Shown piece by piece: positions 1-5,241 of a stretch of 9,727 nt of DNA. The stretch spans positions 1 to 9,727 of the forward strand of contig JAFTMP010000152.1 in assembly GCA_017452335.1 (NCBI GenBank), written 5' to 3'. The DNA is from Clostridia bacterium. Lineage in GTDB: Bacteria; Bacillota; Clostridia; Oscillospirales; CAG-272. Position 1 is the first letter of the stretch, and each line of letters opens with the position of its first letter. Below the pieces are notes generated by a model. It made no database searches. It saw only the letters and a list, made by a program, of their open reading frames with translations, and was not told the origin of the DNA. The translations under genes and the position numbers were made by a program.

Positions 1-1
1 A

Positions 2-31
2 AAAGAAGAAGTAATCGCCTTTGACGGCTGA
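2..31 (+). CDS. Possible 3' end of an upstream gene (partial)
   Basis: The first bases read in one frame as KEEVIAFDG followed by a TGA stop. Only nine codons are visible, so neither family nor function can be assigned. It is called because the segment before the non-coding element has ordinary codons and is followed by non-coding, hairpin-rich DNA. The other frames also stop nearby, so it could be chance. It would need sequence to the left of the window to confirm. Confidence 0.3.
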   Translation, partial: KEEVIAFDG

Positions 32-132
32 AGCTTTTTGAATATCAATTTAAAAAATACCGTTTCGCAAATGGGTGATGTCCTTATCGGAGAAATTTTA
101 TAAGGGGTATGGGCATAGCCCTAACTTACAAT

Positions 133-195
133 AAAAACAGAAGGGAGAGTCATGCGGACGCAAAATTCCGTAAGACTCTCTCTTTTTCTGCTTTT
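133..195 (+). terminator. Terminator-like hairpin inside the repeat element
   Basis: An 11-bp stem pairs 141-151 (AAGGGAGAGTC) with 174-184 (GACTCTCTCTT), with one G-T pair. A shorter inner stem pairs CGGA at 155-158 with TCCG at 167-170. The 3' arm runs into TTTTTCTG at 183-190. Outer CAGAA/TTCTG and A-run/T-run segments extend the symmetry. On the plus strand this would act as an intrinsic terminator for anything transcribed from the left, insulating the branching-enzyme promoter. The loop is large, so efficiency is uncertain. Confidence 0.5.
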
Positions 196-328
196 CAGTT
201 TAGAGTTATGAGTTTGCTATCGCAAACGTTATGATATGATTGCCCTTGCAATCTTCCACTTTGCGAAGCCAACCATAACGATGCGGAGCATCCCATAACT
301 CATAACTTGCCCGTATGGGCAATCATAG

Positions 329-364
329 TTTAGCGTGATTGTCCGTTAAGGACATCACGCTAAA
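329..364. repeat. Long hairpin at the right end of the repeat element
   Basis: TTTAGCGTGA (329-338) pairs with TCACGCTAAA (355-364), and TGTCC (340-344) pairs with GGACA (350-354), leaving a GTTAA loop and one unpaired T at 339. This gives a 15-bp stem. Its 3' arm is shared with the inner block of the terminal inverted repeat (347-358), so the hairpin and the end-to-end pairing are mutually exclusive folds. No T-run follows directly, so it is not called a terminator. Confidence 0.6.
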
Positions 365-421
365 GCGAAACGGTATTTTTTAAGATGCCGAGTTTTTTTT
401 GAAAAAAGGGGCAAAACGCCC

Positions 422-450
422 TTGATTAAAGAGTCAAGAAGGTGTATAAT
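422..450 (+). promoter_or_regulatory. Promoter of the branching-enzyme operon
   Basis: TTGATT (422-427) and a perfect TATAAT (445-450) are separated by 17 bases. Transcription would begin near 457, giving a leader of about 60 nt before the AGGAG site at 504-508. The promoter overlaps the GTG at 442 that opens the longest reading frame, so that upstream start cannot be the real one if this promoter is used. Confidence 0.75.
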
Positions 451-516
451 GGAAGAAAGTGGGGAGGTGTGCCTTTAAGAGCTGCCTTCTTAAAACCGAT
501 ACGAGGAGAGACGCGT

Positions 517-2520
517 ATGAACAAGCAGGCTACCGCAGAGTATAAGATCTTTGAGTACGATCCCGGACTCTTACCCTACAAGACCGATATCGAGCAACGG
601 ATGAAGAACTATTACCGCAAAAAGACCGAGCTGGTGGGACAGGACGGCTCCTTGTGCGACTTTGCCAACGGCCACGAGTATTTCGGCTTCCACCGCACCG
701 ACGGCGGCTGGGTCTACAGAGAGTGGGCACCCGGTGCCGACGGAATGTATCTTACCGGCGATATGGTGCATTGGGATCGCTTCCGCCTGCCCCTGACCCC
801 CCTTGAAAACGGGGTGTGGGAGGTGTATCTGGAGGGAGAGGACGCCCTTTACGACGGCTGTCACGTGAAGGCGATCGTCTTGAAGGAGGGCAGACTCCTT
901 GAACGGATCCCCCTTTACATCAGAAGAGTGCTGCAGGACAAGGACACCTACGCCTGGTGCGGGGTGATCGTGGACGAGCCTGCGTACGAATGGAAAAACG
1001 GGGAGTTCACCCCCTCCAAGCACCCCTTTATCTACGAGTGCCACATCGGTATGGCGCAGGAAAAGGAGGGAATCGGCAGCTATCGGGAGTTCATCGATAA
1101 TACGCTGCCCCGCATCAAGGCGCTGGGCTACGATACCATTCAGATCATGGCGATCATGGAGCATCCCTATTACGGCTCCTTTGGCTATCAGGTCTCCAAT
1201 TTCTTTGCTCCCTGCTCCCGCTACGGCACGCCAAACGGCTTAAAGGAGCTGATCGACACCGCCCACGGTATGGGCATCGGCGTGCTTCTTGACGTGGTCC
1301 ATTCCCACGCGGTAAAGAACACCGCCGAAGGGCTAAACGAATTTGACGGCACCACCTATCAGTTCTTCCACGAGGGAGGCAGAGGTGATCATCCCGCATG
1401 GGGCACCAAGCTCTTTAACTACAATAAAAACGAGGTCATTCATTTCCTGCTTTCCAATTTGAAGTATTGGCTGACGGAATTCCATTTTGACGGCTTCCGC
1501 TTTGACGGCGTGACCTCCATGCTCTATCACGATCACGGCTTGGGCACTGCCTTCACCGATTATTCCAAGTATTTCTCGCTGAACACCGATACCGAGGCAG
1601 TGACCTATTTACAGCTTGCCACCGAGCTGATCAAGGAGGTCAATCCCCATGCCCTCAACATTGCAGAGGACATGTCTGCCATGCCCGGCATGTGCCTGCC
1701 CATCAAGGAGGGCGGCATTGGTTTTGATTACCGTCTGTCTATGGGTGATCCCGATATGTGGATCAAGATCTTAAAGACGCAAAGCGATGAGCAGTGGAAT
1801 ATGTGGCAGCTTTGGAGCGAGTTGACAAGCCGCCGTCCCGGAGAAAAGTACATCGGATATGTGGAATCCCACGACCAGGCACTGGTGGGTGATAAAACGG
1901 TGATGTTCCGCTTGTGCGATAGCAAGATGTATACCGATATGACGGTGCTTAGCGACGATAAGACAGTGGAGCGGGGCGTGGCACTGCACAAGCTCATCCG
2001 TATGCTCACGATGTCGCTGGGTGGAGAAGGGTATCTCAATTTCATGGGCAACGAGTTTGGGCATCCCGAATGGATCGACTTCCCCAGAGAGGGAAATGGC
2101 TGGAGCTATTTCTACTGCCGCCGTCAGTGGCATTTGGCAGACGATCCTCTGCTCAAATACAGATTCCTTAATAATTTTGACGAAGCGCTGGTGTCTGTCA
2201 CCAAAAAGCATCACATCTTTAAAAAGGCGCCCAATTGCCTCTTTATTGATGCCAATGCACAGGTGCTGATGTACGAGCGAAACGGACTGGTCTTTGCCAT
2301 CAATTTCAGCCCCAATAACGCCTACGAGGGCTATTATATGGCAGTACCCGAGGAGGGACGCTATAAGGTGGTCTTCTCCAGCGACGAGCAGGAGTTCGGC
2401 GGTTGGGATCGTATTTCCAAGAATTATGTGTATACCGCGGGCAAACAGCCCGACGGAAGCGTAAAACTGCGCATTTATCTGCCTGCAAGAACGGGTCTTT
2501 GCATGGTGAAGGTGAAATGA
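517..2520 (+). CDS. glgB: 1,4-alpha-glucan branching enzyme, eukaryote-type (GH13_8-like)
   Basis: This cytoplasmic enzyme of glycogen synthesis cuts alpha-1,4-glucan chains and reattaches the pieces through alpha-1,6 bonds. The protein has 667 residues. A CBM48-like N-terminal beta domain (about 50-130) carries the motif WVYREWAPGA. The GH13 barrel follows, with DVVHSH at 259-264, FRFDG at 327-331 (nucleophile D330), IAED at 382-385 (acid/base E384) and ESHDQ at 450-454 (D453). A C-terminal beta domain ends the protein. Stretches such as FDGFRFDGVTSMLYHDHG, YLNFMGNEFGHPEW and FLLSN match, from memory, the human and yeast GBE1 type rather than the usual bacterial GlgB (GH13_9). ATG 517 is chosen because GAGGAG lies eight bases upstream and the promoter lies over the longer start. 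It overlaps the next gene. No other glycogen gene is in view. All catalytic residues are present. Confidence 0.93.
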   Translation: MNKQATAEYKIFEYDPGLLPYKTDIEQRMKNYYRKKTELVGQDGSLCDFANGHEYFGFHRTDGGWVYREWAPGADGMYLTGDMVHWDRFRLPLTPLENGVWEVYLEGEDALYDGCHVKAIVLKEGRLLERIPLYIRRVLQDKDTYAWCGVIVDEPAYEWKNGEFTPSKHPFIYECHIGMAQEKEGIGSYREFIDNTLPRIKALGYDTIQIMAIMEHPYYGSFGYQVSNFFAPCSRYGTPNGLKELIDTAHGMGIGVLLDVVHSHAVKNTAEGLNEFDGTTYQFFHEGGRGDHPAWGTKLFNYNKNEVIHFLLSNLKYWLTEFHFDGFRFDGVTSMLYHDHGLGTAFTDYSKYFSLNTDTEAVTYLQLATELIKEVNPHALNIAEDMSAMPGMCLPIKEGGIGFDYRLSMGDPDMWIKILKTQSDEQWNMWQLWSELTSRRPGEKYIGYVESHDQALVGDKTVMFRLCDSKMYTDMTVLSDDKTVERGVALHKLIRMLTMSLGGEGYLNFMGNEFGHPEWIDFPREGNGWSYFYCRRQWHLADDPLLKYRFLNNFDEALVSVTKKHHIFKKAPNCLFIDANAQVLMYERNGLVFAINFSPNNAYEGYYMAVPEEGRYKVVFSSDEQEFGGWDRISKNYVYTAGKQPDGSVKLRIYLPARTGLCMVKVK

Positions 2521-3077
2521 AGGAGCATTCGTTGACCTTTTTAAATGTGCACGGCTTTATGGGAGAGGCGGATAACAAGAACAGCAAGGCGCTGGCGGTG
2601 CTTTATCCCCATGCCGCACTGCTTTCCCCGCAGATCGACTATTTAAAACAGTCGCCCACGGCACTGCTTGACTGTCTTTCAAAGATGATTGAAGAGCAAA
2701 TGCGTGAGGGAAATACCCCCATCCTTGTGGGGCAAAGCCTTGGAGGATGGGCGGCAGAACAGCTCTCCTATAAATACGCTCTGCCGTGCTTGCTCACCAA
2801 TCCCTGCCTTGATCCCCATTTGTGCGGGGTGATCGTAGATTCCCCCATACCAAGGGACTTTTTAAAGGATTATGCCGCGCGAAGCATGCCGAAGAACAAT
2901 CCCCGCGCCTTTACCCTTTGCACCAAAACGGACGAGGTGCTGGGTGAAGAAAACTTTGATCGCTGCGCGCTTCTTGGCGGGTGGTTAAGAGAAGTAAAGG
3001 GCAGACACAGCAAGATCGAAAACTTAGAGGGCGAACTGCAAATAGGACTGAAAGCCTTGCTTGAACAGACAACATAA
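2517..3077 (+). CDS. YqiA-like alpha/beta hydrolase (UPF0227-type esterase)
   Basis: The protein has 186 residues and no signal peptide, so it is a small cytoplasmic alpha/beta hydrolase. It opens with a beta strand and FLNVHGFMG, an oxyanion-hole HG motif. The nucleophile elbow GQSLGGW at 72-78 has S74 as the catalytic serine. KTDEVLG gives a candidate acid at D139, and GRHSKIE a candidate histidine at H164. The strand-turn TNPCLDP after the elbow is typical of YqiA relatives, which are esterases of unknown natural substrate; E. coli YqiA is of similar size (about 190 residues). The start at 2517 overlaps the branching-enzyme stop as ATGA, and only a weak GAAGGTG site precedes it, so translation is probably coupled. 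A longer in-frame start at 2403 would lie deep inside glgB and is less likely. Whether it acts on glycogen-related esters is unknown. Confidence 0.8.
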   Translation: MKEHSLTFLNVHGFMGEADNKNSKALAVLYPHAALLSPQIDYLKQSPTALLDCLSKMIEEQMREGNTPILVGQSLGGWAAEQLSYKYALPCLLTNPCLDPHLCGVIVDSPIPRDFLKDYAARSMPKNNPRAFTLCTKTDEVLGEENFDRCALLGGWLREVKGRHSKIENLEGELQIGLKALLEQTT

Positions 3078-3080
3078 CGA

Positions 3081-3115
3081 AAAACTCCCCTGCGATCGCA
3101 GGGGAGTTTTGTTTG
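3081..3115 (+). terminator. Intrinsic terminator after the hydrolase gene
   Basis: Bases 3081-3110 form a perfect 30-base palindrome. The RNA stem is AAAACTCCCCTGC/GCAGGGGAGTTTT with a GATC loop, followed by GTTT. It starts four bases after the stop codon. The A-run before and T-run after make it usable in both directions, so it could also stop minus-strand transcripts from the tRNA side. Confidence 0.88.
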
Positions 3116-3150
3116 GTACGGGTGACAGGATCTTGATTGGTTCAAGTCCT
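3114..3150 (-). pseudogene. Remnant of a tRNA-Leu 3' end
   Basis: Bases 3114-3130 (TGGTACGGGTGACAGGA) are identical to 3198-3214, the CCA end, acceptor 3' strand and part of the T arm of the intact tRNA-Leu. The match continues as CTTGA after one inserted T. The rest of the tRNA is missing. Bases 3139-3150 (GGTTCAAGTCCT) are the T arm again in the opposite orientation (reverse complement of 3211-3222). On the minus strand the remnant is followed by the 3081-3110 hairpin, as an original tRNA tail and terminator would be. It may be a decayed tandem tRNA gene or an attachment-site scar. Confidence 0.55.
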
Positions 3151-3161
3151 TTCGATATTAT

Positions 3162-3202
3162 TACCAACAAAAAAGAGAGCCGAAGCTCTCTTTTTGTTGG
3201 TA
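3162..3202 (-). terminator. Intrinsic terminator of tRNA-Leu, UUCG loop
   Basis: On the minus strand the six-base stem GAGAGC/GCTCTC (plus-strand 3175-3180 and 3185-3190) closes a TTCG tetraloop. It is preceded by an A-run and followed by TTTTTT. The symmetry extends outward through CCAACA/TGTTGG, so nearly all of 3162-3202 is an inverted repeat with one extra A on the left. It begins directly after the tRNA CCA end. Confidence 0.88.
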
Positions 3203-3281
3203 CGGGTGACAGGACTTGAACCTGCACGTGGAAAACACCAGATCCTAAGTCTGGCGCGTCTGCCAATTCCGCCACACCCGC
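3198..3281 (-). tRNA. tRNA-Leu (anticodon UAG)
   Basis: On the minus strand the acceptor GCGGGTG pairs with CACCCGT (first pair G-U), followed by discriminator A and an encoded CCA. The D arm contains the GGCAGACGCG typical of leucine tRNAs. The anticodon stem CCAGA/TCTGG encloses the loop CTTAGGA, with the anticodon at plus-strand 3245-3247. A short class II variable arm (TGTTTTCCACGT) precedes the T arm GCAGG-TTCAAGT-CCTGT. It reads CUN codons, mainly CUA and CUG. The gene is complete, with its own promoter and terminator. Confidence 0.95.
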
Positions 3282-3297
3282 AAATATGGCTCTTTGC

Positions 3298-3310
3298 ACC
3301 GCAATGCGGT
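3298..3310 (-). other. Small hairpin in the tRNA-Leu 5' leader
   Basis: ACCGC and GCGGT flank a three-base centre, a perfect 13-base palindrome. It lies in the roughly 33-nt leader between the predicted tRNA start point (about 3315) and the mature 5' end at 3281. It would be removed by RNase P. Its role, if any, is unknown. Confidence 0.4.
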
Positions 3311-3321
3311 ACGCGAGAAGT

Positions 3322-3350
3322 AGTATAGCATTTTTCTTTTAAAATTGCAA
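3322..3350 (-). promoter_or_regulatory. Promoter of tRNA-Leu
   Basis: Read on the minus strand, TTGCAA (3350-3345) and TATACT (3327-3322) are separated by 17 bases, with an extended TGC directly before the -10. Transcription would begin near 3315. This matches the direction and position of the tRNA. Confidence 0.75.
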
Positions 3351-3473
3351 GTGTTTTTTGTCTTTTTATCGGATCTATTTTATTTCTTCTGTAAAAATAC
3401 CTGTTTTGAAACGCCCCCTGTGGTCGTTTTTTTGTTTGGTATAGATGGCTGCACCTAGTCGGCTTGTTTTTCA

Positions 3474-3494
3474 GGGATGTTTGATTGACATCCC
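3474..3494 (+). promoter_or_regulatory. Candidate operator overlapping the -35
   Basis: GGGATGT (3474-3480) and ACATCCC (3488-3494) are perfect reverse complements around a seven-base centre, a 21-bp site. The -35 hexamer of the serine hydrolase promoter (3485-3490) lies inside it. A dimeric repressor bound here would block RNA polymerase. No regulator gene is next to it. Confidence 0.5.
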
Positions 3495-3513
3495 ACTTGA
3501 TCTATGGTATAAT
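3485..3513 (+). promoter_or_regulatory. Consensus extended -10 promoter of the serine hydrolase
   Basis: A perfect TTGACA (3485-3490), a 17-base spacer ending in TGG, and a perfect TATAAT (3508-3513) give an ideal sigma-A promoter with an extended -10. Transcription would begin near 3520, leaving a leader of only about 23 nt with no clear Shine-Dalgarno sequence. Confidence 0.88.
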
Positions 3514-3528
3514 AAGATATCACCAATA

Positions 3529-3546
3529 ATGAGTATCGGCAAATGA
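3529..3546 (+). other. Five-codon upstream reading frame overlapping the serine hydrolase start
   Basis: ATG AGT ATC GGC AAA TGA begins about nine bases after the predicted transcription start. Its TGA overlaps the hydrolase ATG at 3543 as ATGA. Because the hydrolase lacks a clear ribosome binding site, the short frame could deliver ribosomes to it by termination and restart. This rests only on position and could be chance. Confidence 0.2.
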
Positions 3547-4319
3547 AGGAACAGGCTGTGCTGGAACGTATTCGAGAAGAGATGGTGTCAATGCCCGGGC
3601 ATTTGGGCTTTTACTATAAAAATCTTGTGACGGGAAGGGAATACGGCGTGGGGGAAGAGGAGATCTATTCTGCCGCCAGCGTGATCAAATTCCCGCTGTT
3701 TTTGCATATCCTTTGTGAATGTGAGAAGGGCAAGATGTCCCTTGATGATCTCATTGAAACATCCGAAGAAGATAAGGTTCCCGGTTGCGGAGCGCTTTAT
3801 CTGTTCACGGGCAGGGTGGCGGCAGATATACGCACCCTCTGCCGTCTGATGATTTGCATCAGCGACAACACTGCCACCAACCGCTTGATCGAGCACTGCG
3901 GATTTGAAGCCATTGAAGAGTGCTTTGCGGCAATGGGGCTTGAAAAAACAAGGATCCGCCGTCTGCTGTTTGACGCCGAAAGTGCCGCCAAGGGGGTTCG
4001 AAATACCATCAGCCCCAAGGAGCTGGGACTGCTTTTCGAGCGCCTGTATAAAGGCGAATTTGTCAGCCGTGAGGTCAGCGATTACGCCCTTGACGTGCTA
4101 CTCGATCAGCAGATCGGGCATAAGCTTTGCGGCAAGCTGGAGGACGTTGCAGTTGCCCACAAGACGGGAGAGGATAGCGGGCTTAGCAACGATCTTGGCA
4201 TCGTCTACGCAGACAAGCCCTTCGTGATCTGCTTCACGGGACATGGGACCGACGTTTATCCTTGGGAAGACCTGATGCGCCGTGCCGCTTATGATCTTTA
4301 CGCGGCGAATAATGAGTAA
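3543..4319 (+). CDS. Class A beta-lactamase-fold serine hydrolase (cytoplasmic)
   Basis: The 258-residue protein carries the three active-site motifs of the penicillin-recognising serine enzymes in class A order and spacing: SVIK (S46, K49), SDN (107-109) and KTG (207-209). E146 in DAES sits where the class A omega loop would be, but the loop up to the conserved SP (157-158) is shorter than in TEM-type enzymes and the usual ExxLN is absent. True beta-lactamase activity is therefore doubtful. There is no signal peptide; the protein begins with a helix (VLERIREEM) leading into the first strand. It is best described as a beta-lactamase-related hydrolase (PF13354-like) of unknown substrate. ATG 3543 is kept because that helix fits the fold; ATG 3591, preceded by GAGAAGAG, is the main alternative. 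The gene stands alone behind a strong promoter with an operator-like palindrome. Confidence 0.85.
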   Translation: MKEQAVLERIREEMVSMPGHLGFYYKNLVTGREYGVGEEEIYSAASVIKFPLFLHILCECEKGKMSLDDLIETSEEDKVPGCGALYLFTGRVAADIRTLCRLMICISDNTATNRLIEHCGFEAIEECFAAMGLEKTRIRRLLFDAESAAKGVRNTISPKELGLLFERLYKGEFVSREVSDYALDVLLDQQIGHKLCGKLEDVAVAHKTGEDSGLSNDLGIVYADKPFVICFTGHGTDVYPWEDLMRRAAYDLYAANNE

Positions 4320-4340
4320 AAATAAAACTTCAGATATCTA

Positions 4341-4369
4341 TTGAACTTTCTTTTAAAAGGTGATACAAT
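4341..4369 (+). promoter_or_regulatory. Promoter of the lipoprotein-membrane protein operon
   Basis: TTGAAC (4341-4346) and TACAAT (4364-4369) are 17 bases apart, and TGA directly precedes the -10 as an extended element. Transcription would begin near 4376, giving a leader of about 56 nt. It lies just after the serine hydrolase stop, and no intrinsic terminator separates the two, so some read-through is possible. Confidence 0.7.
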
Positions 4370-4382
4370 GGTGAAAAGCGGT

Positions 4383-4400
4383 GTAAAAAGCGCTTTTTAC
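4383..4400 (+). promoter_or_regulatory. Palindrome in the 5' leader of the lipoprotein gene
   Basis: GTAAAAAGCGCTTTTTAC is a perfect 18-base palindrome starting a few bases after the predicted transcription start. AGC at 4377-4379 and GCT at 4401-4403 extend it with a bulge. It could be an operator just downstream of the start point or a stabilising 5' mRNA hairpin. The T-run is inside the stem, so it is a poor terminator. Confidence 0.45.
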
Positions 4401-4431
4401 GCTATACTTTTCTAATAATGAGGAGAAAACC

Positions 4432-5193
4432 ATGAAAAAACAAAGTAAGTGTATTGCGGCATTCGTACTGTTGGCAGTATTGATGCTCTCTTTTGCGGGG
4501 TGCAAAGAACAACCTTCGGATGCTCCCGTATGTTTTGAAGGCGCGGGATACGAGTCGGCAGAAAAGGCGGCGCAGGCGTATGCAGACGCCTTCCTTGCGG
4601 CAGATTTGGACGCAATGATCGCAAGCTTTGCCGTTGAGACCTTTGTGGAAAGTTATGATTTGGATGAATATGTTAAATTGAGAAAATATTATAACTACGG
4701 TTATACCGAATATGCCTTTGAAAACAGCGGTGATTTCCAAACCAAGGTCAATTATTATTCCCGCGTTGGCGATTTAGTCAATGATTTCAAACAGCAGTAT
4801 TTATACTTGGTGTTAGAAGAATATCCCGGTGGAAGTATGGAAACGATGGCGAAATGGGAAGATACTGCAATCGAACAGTATTTAGATGTGATCAGCGATC
4901 CGTCTTTTGAGGAAAAAATGTCAAAAGCGTCGATTCATGATTTTTTAACCCCCGAAACGATTGAGGGTGTGGATGCTTCTGTATACGAGCGGACAATTTC
5001 GAATTATAGCCATTTAGCCTGCGAAGAGGTCACCTCCTATGCCATAGAGCTTGATTTTGACGGCGAGGAATACTATCTTTTCGTGGATGTGGGATGCTTT
5101 GACGGCGTTTGGTATAATATCAGTGTCAACTCGTCATTAGGCGTGTGTGTTGGAGCCGAGGGCGGCAATTCCATTATGCACAGAGCCGATTGA
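4432..5193 (+). CDS. Lipoprotein, possible NTF2-like fold, function unknown
   Basis: The 253-residue protein starts with MKKQSK and a hydrophobic segment ending in the lipobox SFAGC, so cleavage before C24 would give a membrane-anchored surface lipoprotein. The mature part begins with a short flexible linker. A helical stretch follows, YESAEKAAQAYADAF and onward (40-68), of the kind seen at the start of NTF2-like or DUF4878-type lipoproteins. Helical, aromatic-rich sequence occupies the middle, and strands near 200-232 (SYAIELDFDGEEYYLFVDV, then VWYNISV) end the fold. That fold assignment is an inference from pattern. AGGAG at 4421-4425 is six bases before ATG 4432. The next gene starts 48 bases downstream in the same direction and is probably cotranscribed. 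I do not recognise a specific family. Confidence 0.85.
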   Translation: MKKQSKCIAAFVLLAVLMLSFAGCKEQPSDAPVCFEGAGYESAEKAAQAYADAFLAADLDAMIASFAVETFVESYDLDEYVKLRKYYNYGYTEYAFENSGDFQTKVNYYSRVGDLVNDFKQQYLYLVLEEYPGGSMETMAKWEDTAIEQYLDVISDPSFEEKMSKASIHDFLTPETIEGVDASVYERTISNYSHLACEEVTSYAIELDFDGEEYYLFVDVGCFDGVWYNISVNSSLGVCVGAEGGNSIMHRAD

Positions 5194-5241
5194 CGAAGAA
5201 CTTACTTTTAAAAAGATCATCTGTAAAAGGAGGGCGATGGT

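Larger units (their letters stand above)
50..383. repeat. MITE-like non-coding element with long terminal inverted repeats and internal hairpins
   Basis: Bases 50-68 (TTAAAAAATACCGTTTCGC) are the perfect reverse complement of 365-383. A second block, GTGATGTCCTTA at 75-86, is the reverse complement of 347-358. The two blocks are separated by six bases on each side, so the ends form a nearly continuous 37-bp terminal inverted repeat around a 334-bp unit. Both ends carry TTAA, which could be a target duplication but is also part of the repeat. The interior has no plausible ORF and is built of short hairpins: GGGC/GCCC at 111-121, GTTTGC/GCAAAC at 212-227, GATTGC/GCAATC at 238-253, GATGC/GCATC at 280-292 and TTGCCC/GGGCAA at 307-322. 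Linkers between them read GTTATG or CATAAC. No transposase is present, so movement would need one in trans. It could instead be a structured RNA or an intergenic repeat of another class. Confidence 0.7.

Noticed and set aside
200..330. CRISPR array suggested by repeated short hairpins
   Set aside because: The hairpin stems differ in sequence, there is no constant repeat with unique spacers of even length, and no cas genes are present.
442..516. Longer N-terminus for the branching enzyme from GTG at 442
   Set aside because: The extension lies over the -10 of a good promoter (445-450), has no ribosome binding site, and its residues do not look like branching-enzyme sequence. ATG 517 has a well-placed GAGGAG.
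2403..2516. Extended start for the YqiA-like hydrolase
   Set aside because: The 38 extra residues are encoded inside glgB in another frame and do not fit the fold, which begins with the strand and HG motif just after residue 1 of the 2517 start.
3024..3299. Minus-strand 91-codon open frame reading GVAELADAPDLGSG
   Set aside because: This is the translation of the tRNA-Leu gene itself, a well-known artefact of gene calling over leucine and serine tRNAs.
3405..3430. Terminator-like AAACG...CGTTTTTTT upstream of the serine hydrolase
   Set aside because: Only about five continuous base pairs with mismatches inside, and no plus-strand gene upstream needs it. Too weak to call. The rest of 3351-3473 shows no gene or clear signal.
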